Assembly (NCBI RefSeq): GCF_040450955.1
Contig: NZ_CP144373.1
Location: 686,001 to 750,000, forward strand
From: Thermodesulfovibrio sp. 3907-1M
Lineage (GTDB): Bacteria > Nitrospirota > Thermodesulfovibrionia > Thermodesulfovibrionales > Thermodesulfovibrionaceae
Direction of reading: 5' to 3'
DNA length: 64,000 nucleotides
A program made the position numbers and the translations under genes. Below, in pieces: positions 32,385-42,337 of the stretch (its first letter is position 1; each line of letters starts with the position of its first letter). The notes under the pieces were generated by a model. That model saw only the letters and a program-made list of their open reading frames with translations. It made no database searches and was not told the DNA's origin.

Positions 32385-33993
32385 ACTGTTGAAAAACAAA
32401 ATTGCTGAAGCAATCAAAAAGCTTGGCTTCTCAGATATTGAGCCTGAGGTAGAGATTCCAAAAAATGAATCCTTTGGGGATTTAAGCAGTCCTGTAGCAA
32501 TGGAGCTTGCAAAACAGTTGAAAAAACCACCAAGAAAAATTGCTGAAAAATTAGTCTCTTTAATAGATAAAACTTTATTTGAAAACATTGAAATTGCAGG
32601 AGCTGGATTTATAAATTTCAGATTTAAAAAGGATTTTATTTTTTCTGAACTTGAAACTCTCTTGAATGACGGTGAAAGATTTTTAACCCAGAATATAGGA
32701 AAAGGGAAAAAAATTCAGATAGAGTTTGTAAGTGCAAATCCAACAGGTCCGCTTCATCTTGGTCATGGAAGAGGAGCAGCTCTGGGCGCAGCTTTATCAA
32801 ACATACTGAAAGAAGCTGGATACAATGTCTGGACAGAATACTACATTAATGATGCTGGTAAACAGGTGGAACTTCTTGGTTTGAGTGTTTATGTGGCATT
32901 ACAAAAATTTTTTGGAAAAGAATTACCAATGCCTGAGGATTGCTATAAAGGCGAATATATACATGAAATTGCAAAAGATCTCTACGAACTTTACGGTGAC
33001 AGCTTAAAAGATAAAAGCTTTGATGAAATTGGTGATTTTTTAATTGATTTCTCTTATAAAAAAATACTCAATGAAATCAAAAGAGACCTTGAAGACTTTG
33101 GAGTAACTTTTGACAGCTACCTAAGTGAAAGAAAACTTTATCATACAGGTGAGGTTCAAAGAGCAATCCTGAAGCTTAAAGAGCTCGGATTTATTTATGA
33201 AAAAGATGGAGCATTGTGGTTTCGCTCCACTGAATTTGGTGATGACAAAGACAGAGTTGTTGTAAAAAGTGATGGAACTTATACATATTTTGCATCTGAC
33301 ATTGCTTACCATAAAAATAAGATTGAAAGAGGATTTGATGAGCTTATAAACATCTGGGGTGCTGACCATCACGGATATATTCCGAGAGTAAAGGCTGCTG
33401 TGCAGGCATTGGGAATGAATGCTTCTCAAATAAAGATACTTCTCGTTCAGATGGTAAACTTGCTTAGGGAAGGAAAGCCCGTGCAGATGTCAAAAAGAGC
33501 AGGAACATTTGTTACTTTAAGAGAAGTTATGGATGAGATTGGTTCTGATACCACAAAATTCATATTTCTTACACGAAAATCTGATAGTCACTTAGAGTTT
33601 GACATTGAGATGGCAAAAAGGCAATCACAGGAAAATCCGGTTTATTATGTTCAGTATGCCCATGCAAGAATTAATAGTATTTTTGACAAAGCTGGGGTTT
33701 CACCTCGTGGGTTTTGCCCACAACTGTTTAATGAAGATGAGCTTAGAATTATAAAAAAATTGCTTCTTTATCCAATGATTTTTGAGCTCTCCGTTCAAAT
33801 GAGAGAACCTCACAGAATAACCTTTTATTTACAGGAACTTGCTGGACTGTTTCACAGTTATTATCATAAATACAGAGTTATCTCTGAAGATGATAGATTA
33901 ACAGAAACAAGGCTCGGTCTTTGTAAAGCTATAATGATTGTTTTAAAACATGGATTGAGAATGCTTGGAGTAAAAGCTCCTGAAAAGATGTAA
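32371..33993 (+). CDS. argS: Arginyl-tRNA synthetase
   Basis: ArgS charges tRNA-Arg. From the ATG at 32371 it is 540 residues, a normal class Ia enzyme. The N-terminal Add-1 domain recognises the tRNA elbow. HIGH appears as NPTGPLHLGHGRG and the KMSKS-like loop as VQMSKRAGTFV. The helical anticodon-binding domain ends in LRMLGVKAPEKM. I chose 32371 because GGTGG precedes it; an ATG at 32353 has no ribosome site and lies deeper in purL. It overlaps the purL tail by 14 nt and ends 1 nt before the converging folP stop. Confidence 0.95.
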   Translation: MAMHKLLKNKIAEAIKKLGFSDIEPEVEIPKNESFGDLSSPVAMELAKQLKKPPRKIAEKLVSLIDKTLFENIEIAGAGFINFRFKKDFIFSELETLLNDGERFLTQNIGKGKKIQIEFVSANPTGPLHLGHGRGAALGAALSNILKEAGYNVWTEYYINDAGKQVELLGLSVYVALQKFFGKELPMPEDCYKGEYIHEIAKDLYELYGDSLKDKSFDEIGDFLIDFSYKKILNEIKRDLEDFGVTFDSYLSERKLYHTGEVQRAILKLKELGFIYEKDGALWFRSTEFGDDKDRVVVKSDGTYTYFASDIAYHKNKIERGFDELINIWGADHHGYIPRVKAAVQALGMNASQIKILLVQMVNLLREGKPVQMSKRAGTFVTLREVMDEIGSDTTKFIFLTRKSDSHLEFDIEMAKRQSQENPVYYVQYAHARINSIFDKAGVSPRGFCPQLFNEDELRIIKKLLLYPMIFELSVQMREPHRITFYLQELAGLFHSYYHKYRVISEDDRLTETRLGLCKAIMIVLKHGLRMLGVKAPEKM

Positions 33994-33994
33994 A

Positions 33995-34831
33995 TCAGCT
34001 GAAACGAATAGCATCCAATACTTTTACAACCTTACAGATGAATCCAACATCGTGAACTCTTACAATATTAGCTCCATTTAAAATTGAAGCAGCAACTGCT
34101 GCAGCAGTTCCTTCAAGCCGAGACTCTGGAAGGGCATCATTCAGAACTTTTCCAATAAAGCTTTTTCTTGATACTCCAATAAGTATTGGTTTGCCCAACT
34201 GAGAGAATTCTCTAAGATTTTTTATTATTTGAAGATTATGCTCAGGTAGTTTACCAAATCCTATGCCCGGATCAATAATTATCATATCTTCATTAACTCC
34301 TGCCTGTTTTGCAATAACAATGGAGGTTCTCAGGTATTCAATAATTTCAGGTATAAGAGCCTCATAATGAGGATTTTTTTGCATATCTTGGGGTGTTCCT
34401 TTTATGTGCATTATAACTACAGGCACTTTGTATTTACTGACTACCTCTGCCATTTGAGGATCAAATCTTAATCCACTTACATCATTTACAATCGTTGCTC
34501 CTGCTTTGATTGCTTCCTCTGCAACAGAAGCTTTATATGTATCAATAGAAATAGGAACAGAGATCCTGTTTGAAAGAGCCTCTATTACAGGAATAACCCT
34601 TTTTAACTCTTCATCAGTGCTTACTGGTTGTGCACCAGGACGGGTTGATTCTCCACCAACATCAATTATGTCAGCACCTTCATCAATCATCCTGAGAGCA
34701 TGTTCAATAGCTTTTTGATAATTAAAAAATCTACCACCGTCATAAAAAGAATCGGGAGTGACATTTAGAATTCCCATTATGTAAGTTTTTTGAAGAAAAT
34801 TGAGCTCAAAGTTATGGAATTTAAGCTTCAT
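33995..34831 (-). CDS. folP: Dihydropteroate synthase
   Basis: FolP condenses p-aminobenzoate with dihydropterin pyrophosphate in folate synthesis and is the sulfonamide target. The 278-residue TIM barrel shows [13 protein letters not shown] with the substrate Asn, [33 protein letters not shown] and RVHDV. It overlaps ftsH by 4 nt, the common ftsH-folP pairing. Its stop almost touches argS, 1 nt away on the other strand. Confidence 0.97.
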   Translation of the reverse strand: MKLKFHNFELNFLQKTYIMGILNVTPDSFYDGGRFFNYQKAIEHALRMIDEGADIIDVGGESTRPGAQPVSTDEELKRVIPVIEALSNRISVPISIDTYKASVAEEAIKAGATIVNDVSGLRFDPQMAEVVSKYKVPVVIMHIKGTPQDMQKNPHYEALIPEIIEYLRTSIVIAKQAGVNEDMIIIDPGIGFGKLPEHNLQIIKNLREFSQLGKPILIGVSRKSFIGKVLNDALPESRLEGTAAAVAASILNGANIVRVHDVGFICKVVKVLDAIRFS

Positions 34832-36630
34832 TTAGCTTTTGAGATTATCTCATCTATTTCTGCAGCTTCAAGAGTCTCTCTTTCAAGCAAAGCCTGAGCA
34901 ATTGCATCAAGAAGCTTTCTGTTTTCTTCAATTAACTGTCTGGTCTGGCTATAAGCCTCTGTTACAATTCTTTTTGTTTCCTCATCTATTTCTTCTGCAG
35001 TTTTGTCAGAATAGTCTCTGTGTTTTGCAATTTCCCTTCCAAGAAATACATGCTCTTCTCTTTTACCAAATGTAAGAGGTCCCATTCTGTCACTCATTCC
35101 CCATTCTGTAACCATCTTTCGGGCAAGTTCAGTAGCTCTCTCAAGGTCATTTCCAGCTCCTGTGGTCATTGTCTGAAGAGCTATTTCCTCTGCAACTCTT
35201 CCTCCAAGAAGAACCTTAAGAGTGCCGTAAAGATATTCTTTTGAATAAGTATACCGGTCATCAAGGGGAAGTTGCTGGGTTACTCCAAGAGCTCTTCCTC
35301 TTGGAATTATACTAACTTTGTGTATCGGATCAGTTGCAGGCGTTAGTTTTGCTACAAGAGCATGCCCTGCCTCATGATAGGCCGTGATTCTCCTTTCTTC
35401 CTCAGACAGAACCATGCTTTTTCTTTCAATACCCATCAAAACTTTATCCTTGGCTGACTCAAAGTCATTCATATGAACAGTATCACTATTTTTTCTTGCT
35501 GCAGTTAAAGCAGCTTCATTTACCAAATTTGCAAGGTCTGCTCCTGAAAATCCAGGAGTTCCTCTTGCAATTTTTTCAAGATCAACATCTGAAGCAAGAG
35601 GAATGTTTTTTGTATGAACTTTCAGTATCTCAAGTCTTCCTTTTACATCAGGAAGAGGAACAACAATCTGACGATCAAATCTTCCAGGTCTTAAAAGTGC
35701 AGGATCTAAAACATCAGGTCTGTTTGTAGCTGCAAGCACAATTATTCCTTCATTGCTTTCAAATCCGTCCATTTCAACGAGAAGTTGATTCAGGGTCTGC
35801 TCCCTTTCATCATGTCCTCCACCAAGACCTGCTCCACGCTGTCTTCCAACTGCGTCTATCTCATCAATAAAAACAATGCATGGCGAGTTTTTCTTTGCCT
35901 GATCAAACAAATCTCTAACTCTGCTTGCTCCAACTCCAACAAACATCTCAACAAAATCTGAACCAGAGATTGAGAAAAAGGGAACACCTGCTTCTCCTGC
36001 AATTGCTTTTGCTAAAAGAGTCTTTCCTGTTCCCGGAGGACCTACGAGAAGAATACCCTTTGGAATCTTTGCTCCAAGTTTTATATACTTTTGAGGATTG
36101 GTAAGAAAATCAACAATTTCTTTTACTTCTTCCTTTACTTCCTCAATTCCTGCCACATCTGAAAAAGTTACTTTAACTGATTTATTGGAAATCATCTTTG
36201 CCCTTGCCTTTCCAAAAGACATAGCACGGGAGCTTCCAGCCTGCATCTGTTTCATAAACATAATCCATAAAAATACGAGAAAGATCACAGGCCCCCATGA
36301 AATCAAAAAATTAATATACCATGGTGTCTGCTCTGGAGGCTTGACTGAAATTTTTACTCCATGAGAGGAAAGTTCTTTTATAAGGTCTGGATAATTTATG
36401 TAGTAAGTTTTGAACAGAGAGCCATCTTTAAGCTTTCCGGTTATAGTATTGTCCTTGATTAAAACTTCATCCACTTCAGAATTTTGCACCTTTATAAGAA
36501 ATTCTGAAAATATTATCTCTTTTTCATTTTTCTGAGGCACATTGAAAAAATTAAAAAGGGCAATTATGGAAATTCCTATGATTAACCAGATCAACAATGT
36601 TTTTAATGAACCCTTTGCCTGTCCATTCAT
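34828..36630 (-). CDS. ftsH: ATP-dependent zinc metalloprotease FtsH
   Basis: FtsH is a membrane-anchored hexameric AAA+ protease that degrades damaged membrane proteins and regulators such as LpxC. The 600 residues hold two membrane helices (about 10-29 and 105-125) around a small periplasmic domain, Walker A GPPGTGKT (197-204), Walker B at 251-260, the second region of homology, and the zinc motif HEAGH at 419-423. All key residues are present. It is first in an operon with folP and is divergent from aroC across a 92 nt spacer. Confidence 0.98.
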   Translation of the reverse strand: MNGQAKGSLKTLLIWLIIGISIIALFNFFNVPQKNEKEIIFSEFLIKVQNSEVDEVLIKDNTITGKLKDGSLFKTYYINYPDLIKELSSHGVKISVKPPEQTPWYINFLISWGPVIFLVFLWIMFMKQMQAGSSRAMSFGKARAKMISNKSVKVTFSDVAGIEEVKEEVKEIVDFLTNPQKYIKLGAKIPKGILLVGPPGTGKTLLAKAIAGEAGVPFFSISGSDFVEMFVGVGASRVRDLFDQAKKNSPCIVFIDEIDAVGRQRGAGLGGGHDEREQTLNQLLVEMDGFESNEGIIVLAATNRPDVLDPALLRPGRFDRQIVVPLPDVKGRLEILKVHTKNIPLASDVDLEKIARGTPGFSGADLANLVNEAALTAARKNSDTVHMNDFESAKDKVLMGIERKSMVLSEEERRITAYHEAGHALVAKLTPATDPIHKVSIIPRGRALGVTQQLPLDDRYTYSKEYLYGTLKVLLGGRVAEEIALQTMTTGAGNDLERATELARKMVTEWGMSDRMGPLTFGKREEHVFLGREIAKHRDYSDKTAEEIDEETKRIVTEAYSQTRQLIEENRKLLDAIAQALLERETLEAAEIDEIISKAK

Positions 36631-36722
36631 AAATTAATTTTAACTTAAAATAAGTATAAAAGTAAAAAGTTGGGATAAACATAAATCTGAAGATGAAAAA
36701 ATAGGCTCAGATTTTTTAAAAT

Positions 36723-37901
36723 ATGCCTATGATCAGATTTCTTACAGCAGGAGAATCACACGGAAAAGGACTTACAGGCATAATAGAAGGAATGCCTGCC
36801 GGAATTCCTATTTCAAAAGAAGAAATTGATATGGAACTTAAACGAAGACAGCAGGGTTATGGTAGGGGTGGAAGAATGAAGATAGAGTCCGATGAGGTTG
36901 AGATACTCTCTGGTATAAGATGGGGAAAAACTCTCGGCAGTCCAATTACGCTGTTCATTAAAAATCGTGACTGGGAAAACTGGAAAGAAGCAATGAATCC
37001 CTATGAATCTTTTGAAAATTCTTACCCTCCTGTAACAAGACCAAGACCTGGACATGCTGATCTTGCAGGATTTCTTAAGTATCAACACAATGACATTCGT
37101 AATGTCCTTGAACGCTCCTCTGCAAGAGAAACTGCAATGAGAGTAGCAGTTGGTGCAGTGACAAAGCAGTTTTTAAAAATTTTTGATATAAAAATAGGAA
37201 GTTTTGTAATAAAAATTGGTTCTGCTGAAAAAAAAATTGAAACAGCTTATTTAACGGAAAAACAGTTACTGGAGCTTGCCACAATAGCAGAAAACTCTCC
37301 GGTTAGATGTCCATGGAAAGAAACAGAAGCAGAGTTTATAGATACTATTAATCAGGCAATAAAAAATGGAGACAGTATAGGCGGCTGTTTTGTCGTTTTT
37401 GCCACAGGTGTTCCAGCAGGGCTTGGAAGCTATGTTCACTGGGACAGAAAACTTGATTCAAGAATAGCTATGGGAATAATGAGTATTCAGGCTATAAAAG
37501 CAGTTGAAATTGGTGACGGAGTTATATTGGGCGGAAAATTTGGCTCTGAAGTTATGGATGAGATTTTTTACAATAAAACTTTTTACAGAAAAACAAATCA
37601 CATGGGTGGAATTGAAGGAGGAGTTTCAAATGGAATGCCTGTGATTGTCAGAGCTACTATGAAGCCAATACCTACTTTAAGAAAACCTTTAAAATCAGTT
37701 GATGTTTTTACCCGAGAATCCTCTTTAGCTTCCTATGAAAGAAGTGATATATGCGCCGTGCCTGCTGCAGCGGTTATCGGAGAAGCTGTCGTCTCATGGC
37801 ATATAGCAGAAGCTTTTCTGGAAAAATTTGGAGGAGACAGCCTGAATGAAGTTAAAAACAGTTTTTATTCCTATCAAAAACAGATAATGGAAGATAAATG
37901 A
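36723..37901 (+). CDS. aroC: Chorismate synthase
   Basis: AroC makes chorismate from EPSP using reduced FMN, the last shikimate step. The 392-residue protein shows RFLTAGESHGKGL, RQQGYGRGGRM, RPRPGHADL, the RNVLERSSARETA segment and MGGIEGGVSNG. The true start may be the second ATG at 36729 (MIRFLTAG), which fits homologs equally well; neither has a clear ribosome site. Its end overlaps the transglycosylase gene by 4 nt. Confidence 0.97.
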   Translation: MPMIRFLTAGESHGKGLTGIIEGMPAGIPISKEEIDMELKRRQQGYGRGGRMKIESDEVEILSGIRWGKTLGSPITLFIKNRDWENWKEAMNPYESFENSYPPVTRPRPGHADLAGFLKYQHNDIRNVLERSSARETAMRVAVGAVTKQFLKIFDIKIGSFVIKIGSAEKKIETAYLTEKQLLELATIAENSPVRCPWKETEAEFIDTINQAIKNGDSIGGCFVVFATGVPAGLGSYVHWDRKLDSRIAMGIMSIQAIKAVEIGDGVILGGKFGSEVMDEIFYNKTFYRKTNHMGGIEGGVSNGMPVIVRATMKPIPTLRKPLKSVDVFTRESSLASYERSDICAVPAAAVIGEAVVSWHIAEAFLEKFGGDSLNEVKNSFYSYQKQIMEDK

Positions 37902-39808
37902 TGAAACTTACAGGCTTAATAATAGTTTTTATTTTATTTCTTTTTCTTCCCTCTGATACATTATCGCAGTTTTCTTCCTTAGAGTATCTTATTGAAGGTA
38001 AAAACTCTCTTGATTCAGGAAAATTTCAAAAAGCAGAGGAGTACCTAACAAAATCTCTACCTGAATTTAAAGAAATTGGCGATTATATACTGCTTTGGCG
38101 AGCAAAGGCTTATAAAAATACAAAGAAATATGAGGAAGCCTTAAGTGATTTAAGTGAAATAATAAAACATTATCCGAAATCGCCTGTTGTCAAAGAAGCA
38201 AGGACAGAAGAGATTGAACTGGCAAAATTACTTAACTTACCTGAAGTTGAGCAACTCTATCAATCCTTTGTCAATGAATATCCTGAGGAATTAAAAATAA
38301 AGTTTGAATACGGAGTTTATCTTAAAAAACTTGGAAAGATTGAAAAGGCAAAGAAAATATTTAAAGAAATTTTTATAACTTCTTCACCCTTTGCTGAACA
38401 GGCAGAAAAAGAACTTTCTGTAGAAGATATAACAATAAATGATTTAATTAAAAAGGCTAAGGCTTTAAATAATGCTTATCAGTTCAAAAAGGCAGAAAGA
38501 TATCTTAAAGAAGCCCTGTCTATGAAAAACTCTCAAAAATCAGATATTCTCCCTTTGCTTGGATATTCACTTTTTATGCAGAAGAGGTACTCTGAAGCAG
38601 CAGAGATTTTCAAACACACAGGAGATTATTACTGGAGAGCAAGAGCACTGTTAAGGGCAAAAGATTATGAAACCTTTGAAAAGGAAATGGCGGATTACAT
38701 GAAATCTGCAGATCAAAGAATTTCAGAAGTTTTTGTAAATTATGCAAATATCAAAAGAAGAGCCGGTAAATATGAGGAAGCAATAAAGACTCTTAAGATG
38801 ATTATTAATAAATATCCCTCTCAGAAAGAAAATGCAATGTGGACTTTAGCATGGAATTATTATCTTATGGAAGATTATGATGAGGCAAAAAAAATACTTG
38901 AGAATCTTTGCTCCTCCTATGGTAAGCTTAAATACCTTTACTGGCTTGAAAAGGTAAATGAAATAAAAGGAGTTATTCCGGTAAAACAATACAAAGTTTC
39001 CTTTCAACAGGGAGATATCTATTCATATTTACTTTATATGAAGGGGAAAATATCTAATATTCCTGAACCAGCCTCAGTCAATTATCAAATTATTCTTCCA
39101 AGAAGAGTTGACATACTTGTCAGAGCAGGGTTTAAGAAGGAAGCAATAGGAGAATTAAAAGCACTATTAAAAGAAAACAGTAGCCTCAAAAACATTCCTT
39201 TAATAAGTAAAATTCTCTATGAACTGGGAGATTATTCCACCTCAGTAAGGCTAATATCAAAGATTCCTGATAAATTTAACTTTCCTGAACTTCTATATCC
39301 ACAGGTTTACAGAGACACTGTTTTAAATGCCTCAAGGAAAATCAATATTAATCCTTACCTTCTCTTTGCCATTATGAGGGAAGAATCCCGATTTGACAGT
39401 TTTGCCCAATCGCCTGCAGGAGCAATAGGATTAATGCAACTGATGCCTGAGACTGCAAAAAAAGAAGGGAAAAAAATGGGCATTGTAATTAAAAAAGATT
39501 CTGAAATATTTGACCCTGGTAAAAATATACTGATTGGAAGTTTTTATCTAAAAAATCTAATTGAAGAATTTGGAAACCCTGTAATGGCTGTAGCTGCATA
39601 TAATGCAGGTGAAAAGGCTGTTCAGGCATGGCTTAAAGAAAATTCTTATAAAGATATTGATGAATTTATGGAAGATATTCCATATGCTGAGACAAAAGTT
39701 TATGTTCAAAGAGTTTTTGCTTCCTATTTTGAATATCTCAGAATTAATAAAGCTTTGACCCAGGAAAATATTTTAAAAACCATAAAAATTAAAGGAGGGA
39801 ATTCATGA
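37898..39808 (+). CDS. slt: Soluble-type lytic transglycosylase (SLT, GH23) with TPR-like repeats
   Basis: A 636-residue exported murein hydrolase that cleaves the MurNAc-GlcNAc bond to give anhydromuropeptides. It has an N-terminal signal sequence (residues 1-24), a long superhelical region of TPR-like repeats (about 30-430), and a C-terminal SLT domain with catalytic Glu496 in REESRFD, followed by GAIGLMQLMPETA and AVAAYNAGEKAV. The build is that of E. coli Slt70. It is followed 4 nt back-to-back by a ZapB-like gene and zapA, so wall turnover and division genes are cotranscribed. The symbol is by similarity of architecture. Confidence 0.9.
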   Translation: MMKLTGLIIVFILFLFLPSDTLSQFSSLEYLIEGKNSLDSGKFQKAEEYLTKSLPEFKEIGDYILLWRAKAYKNTKKYEEALSDLSEIIKHYPKSPVVKEARTEEIELAKLLNLPEVEQLYQSFVNEYPEELKIKFEYGVYLKKLGKIEKAKKIFKEIFITSSPFAEQAEKELSVEDITINDLIKKAKALNNAYQFKKAERYLKEALSMKNSQKSDILPLLGYSLFMQKRYSEAAEIFKHTGDYYWRARALLRAKDYETFEKEMADYMKSADQRISEVFVNYANIKRRAGKYEEAIKTLKMIINKYPSQKENAMWTLAWNYYLMEDYDEAKKILENLCSSYGKLKYLYWLEKVNEIKGVIPVKQYKVSFQQGDIYSYLLYMKGKISNIPEPASVNYQIILPRRVDILVRAGFKKEAIGELKALLKENSSLKNIPLISKILYELGDYSTSVRLISKIPDKFNFPELLYPQVYRDTVLNASRKININPYLLFAIMREESRFDSFAQSPAGAIGLMQLMPETAKKEGKKMGIVIKKDSEIFDPGKNILIGSFYLKNLIEEFGNPVMAVAAYNAGEKAVQAWLKENSYKDIDEFMEDIPYAETKVYVQRVFASYFEYLRINKALTQENILKTIKIKGGNS

Positions 39809-40011
39809 TTGAAGAAAAAATTGCATCAGCACTGGAAAGAATCAAAGCTCTCAAACTGGAAAAGGAAGAGTTACAGAAGAAAGTAAACACACTGGAAGAA
39901 GTTTTAAGAACAAAGAATCAGGAAATTGAAAATTTACTCTCTGAAAGGGAAGCAATAAAAAAACAGATAGAAGAACTCCTCAGAGAGCTTGATTTAGAAG
40001 CAAATGTATAA
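39805..40011 (+). CDS. Short coiled-coil protein, ZapB-like
   Basis: A 68-residue protein that is almost entirely coiled coil, with leucines in heptad spacing (LEKEELQKKVNTLEEVLR). It has no membrane segment. Size, composition and position directly before zapA fit a ZapB-like Z-ring partner. A strong AAAGGAGGG site precedes the ATG. Short coiled coils match many families by composition, so the assignment rests mainly on context. Confidence 0.65.
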   Translation: MIEEKIASALERIKALKLEKEELQKKVNTLEEVLRTKNQEIENLLSEREAIKKQIEELLRELDLEANV

Positions 40012-40279
40012 AACTGAAGTTTATATACTTGGACAGAAATATTCAATAAAAGGAGAAAAATCTCCCGAATACATCCAGAAGCTGGCTCAGTATGTGGATG
40101 AAAAGTTGAGGCAGGTTTACGAGCAAAACTCTGCAATGCCTCCTCTGAGAGCAGCCATCCTTGCCTGCCTTTACATTGCTGATGAACTGCATGAAACGAA
40201 AAAAGCCTGTGAAGAAACAAAACAACAGTTAAAAAAACTTGAAGAAAAAACCAATGAGTTGCTTCTGCTTCTTGACTAA
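40004..40279 (+). CDS. zapA: Cell division protein ZapA
   Basis: ZapA binds FtsZ and bundles its filaments. The 91-residue protein has the N-terminal beta-hairpin domain (VYILGQKYSIKGEKSPEYI with YVDEKL) and a C-terminal coiled coil, the normal ZapA plan. The ADELHE helix is conserved. It overlaps the ZapB-like gene by 8 nt and converges with the GGDEF gene, sharing 4 nt at the stops. Confidence 0.9.
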   Translation: MYKTEVYILGQKYSIKGEKSPEYIQKLAQYVDEKLRQVYEQNSAMPPLRAAILACLYIADELHETKKACEETKQQLKKLEEKTNELLLLLD

Positions 40280-41205
40280 ATATTATTTCTCCTTCTGTCA
40301 ACAGCGTATCTTTTTTCTTTTTGCTTCTTTGCAACAGACTTCATGGCAGAAGCAACCTCAGCCATCTCACTGAAATGATTGAAAACTCTGAATTGATTGG
40401 AAGTTATTCCTACAGAAATTGTCATAATAGGATAAATCTGAATATTACCTTGTCTGTCAACTGATTCAATGTAACCTTTTTTTAAATCTTCTTCATCGTA
40501 GAAATTTTTAACAAGCTGATTAAAAATATCTATTATTTTTTTTGTAGTCTCTTCAATTTTCTCAGGACTCATTATATAAACAAAGTCATCACCCCCTATA
40601 TGTCCAACAAAACTTCCATTTGGCTGCTCTGTCCTTACAATATTGAGTATAAGCCTTCCAACTATCTTTATGACCTCATCACCCCTTGAAAATCCATATT
40701 TATCATTGAAAGGCTTGAAGTTATCCAGATCTGCATATGCCAGAGCAAAAACGTCTCCTATCTGAAGTCTTCTCTGAATCTCTCTCTGAATAACGAGATT
40801 CCCGGGAAGCTTTGTTAGAGGATTTGTTGCTATAACTCTTTCAAGCCTTTGAAAAGAAAGATTTATTCTCATTGGCAAATCTATCTCCAGATTATTAACT
40901 CTTATGTAATCATCTACAAGAAAATTCTGCCAGTCTTCAGTATAAAAATCATTTGACACCATTGCTATAACATTCATTGAGACAAAAATAGGATCACTTT
41001 TTAAACTATTTATAATTGAAATCTCTATGACAGGATTATTTATTGCTTCTACAAGAACTAAATCAGGAACTTCATCATATATGACATCAAGAGCTTCTTT
41101 AATCTCATCAAAATAGTAGATTTCATCAGGAAAATTAAAAAGAGCTTTTTTTATAACTTTTTTTATCTCATAATCTCGCACAATAACGATAATTTTCTTA
41201 CTCAT
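40276..41205 (-). CDS. Diguanylate cyclase-type GGDEF protein with receiver-like N-terminus
   Basis: A 309-residue signalling protein. Residues 1-120 look like a response-regulator receiver fold, but the usual phospho-acceptor pattern is not convincing. Residues 125-300 form a GGDEF domain: NPLTKLPGN, ADLDNFKPFNDKYG and GGDDF at 204-208. The fourth position of GG[D/E]EF is Asp instead of Glu, a conservative change at a catalytic or metal-ligand position, so activity is uncertain. It overlaps the HDOD gene by 8 nt and is last in the aspS-orf96-HDOD-GGDEF row. Confidence 0.88.
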   Translation of the reverse strand: MSKKIIVIVRDYEIKKVIKKALFNFPDEIYYFDEIKEALDVIYDEVPDLVLVEAINNPVIEISIINSLKSDPIFVSMNVIAMVSNDFYTEDWQNFLVDDYIRVNNLEIDLPMRINLSFQRLERVIATNPLTKLPGNLVIQREIQRRLQIGDVFALAYADLDNFKPFNDKYGFSRGDEVIKIVGRLILNIVRTEQPNGSFVGHIGGDDFVYIMSPEKIEETTKKIIDIFNQLVKNFYDEEDLKKGYIESVDRQGNIQIYPIMTISVGITSNQFRVFNHFSEMAEVASAMKSVAKKQKEKRYAVDRRRNNI

Positions 41206-42034
41206 CAGAAAGGAAGATTTCTCCTGAAGTAGTTATAGGCTCCTCTGCCTCTTTAAATATTTCTGATATTTCCTCTGCTTTAAAATTTAAAATCTCCCAT
41301 GCAAAGGGATTAACTGAGGGAACAAAAATTTCTCCTGAATATCCTACTCCTCTTGCCAGTGCAAGTATATTTGATAAGTGAACAACAGCTGTTTCTTTCT
41401 GGAACTTTTCAGCCAGCTGAGGCCTGTGATGATACATTATTGGTTCCACCAACTTTAAAGGAAAATTCCATTTTTTTGCAATAATTCCTCCCACTTCAGC
41501 ATGGGTTATGCCAAAATACTGTTTCTCAATTTCATATAAGAAATTTTCTTCTGACTCAACAGATTCAATCAATTTCATATATTCGTCTTTGAATGCCATT
41601 ATGTATATAACCTTTCCAATATCATGTAAAAGTCCTCCTATTGATATTTCCTCAGGAGACTGCAACTCTTTTTTCATTGCAATAATCCTTGCAAATATGG
41701 CTGCTGAGAGAGAATGTTCCCATAGCCCTATCATACTTTTTTGCATTATCTCAAAAACTGACACACCCAGAAGCAGTCCCTTTACAGCATTCAAACCAAG
41801 AATAACCATTGCATGGCTTACGGATGAAATTCTTCCAGGAAAACCATAAACGGGAGAGTTAACCATCTTAAGAATCCTTGCAGTAAGAGTTGGATCAGAT
41901 GAAACAAAATCAGTTATCTTTTGCAATGAGACCTTTGGGTCTTCTATAACTGATAAAATTTTTTTCAAAATTGGAGGTATTGTAGGAAGGCTCTCTATTT
42001 TTTCAATTTTTGCAACAACTTCCTGAGCATTCAT
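41198..42034 (-). CDS. HDOD domain signalling protein
   Basis: A 278-residue protein consisting of one HDOD domain, a relative of HD phosphohydrolases found in bacterial signalling. The signature start is ESLPTIPPILKKILSVIEDP, followed by LTARILKMVNSPVYG and LLHDIGKVI. A catalytic HD pair is present in this last segment, although HDOD proteins often lack activity. Its neighbours, a small PilZ/HD-GYP-type N-terminal domain protein and a GGDEF protein, suggest a small c-di-GMP or protein-output module. It overlaps both neighbours by 4-8 nt. Confidence 0.9.
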   Translation of the reverse strand: MNAQEVVAKIEKIESLPTIPPILKKILSVIEDPKVSLQKITDFVSSDPTLTARILKMVNSPVYGFPGRISSVSHAMVILGLNAVKGLLLGVSVFEIMQKSMIGLWEHSLSAAIFARIIAMKKELQSPEEISIGGLLHDIGKVIYIMAFKDEYMKLIESVESEENFLYEIEKQYFGITHAEVGGIIAKKWNFPLKLVEPIMYHHRPQLAEKFQKETAVVHLSNILALARGVGYSGEIFVPSVNPFAWEILNFKAEEISEIFKEAEEPITTSGEIFLSDE

Positions 42035-42321
42035 TTATAAAGTTCCTCAATGTGACTTTTCAGAATGGTCTTTATCAAAAGAGTATGTGTATCATTAGCT
42101 TTTTTAAACCTTCTTTCAATCTCATTCAGAACCTCTTCCTTTGGGGGCATATCTTTTTGTCCTTCCACATATAAAAAATCTACATTCATCATCAAAAGCC
42201 TGTCTATAAGAGAATCTGTCAACTCTCTACCAGCAGGAACAACGACCATGCCTGCTTCATTAGTTATGTCTCTAAGAATTTTCATTCCTGGCTTTGCTTT
42301 ATTGATTGGAATTTTTATCAT
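42031..42321 (-). CDS. Small protein resembling the N-terminal domain of HD-GYP proteins
   Basis: A 96-residue protein. The stretch KAKPGMKILRDITNEAGMV, then PAGRELTDSLIDRLL and VDFLYVEG, resembles the small beta domain that precedes HD-GYP phosphodiesterase domains. Here it stands alone and ends in a charged helix. The next gene encodes an HDOD protein, so the two may form a split version of the same architecture. No catalytic residues are visible. It lies 16 nt downstream of aspS. Confidence 0.65.
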   Translation of the reverse strand: MIKIPINKAKPGMKILRDITNEAGMVVVPAGRELTDSLIDRLLMMNVDFLYVEGQKDMPPKEEVLNEIERRFKKANDTHTLLIKTILKSHIEELYK

Positions 42322-42337
42322 CGTTGTTTAATTATAA

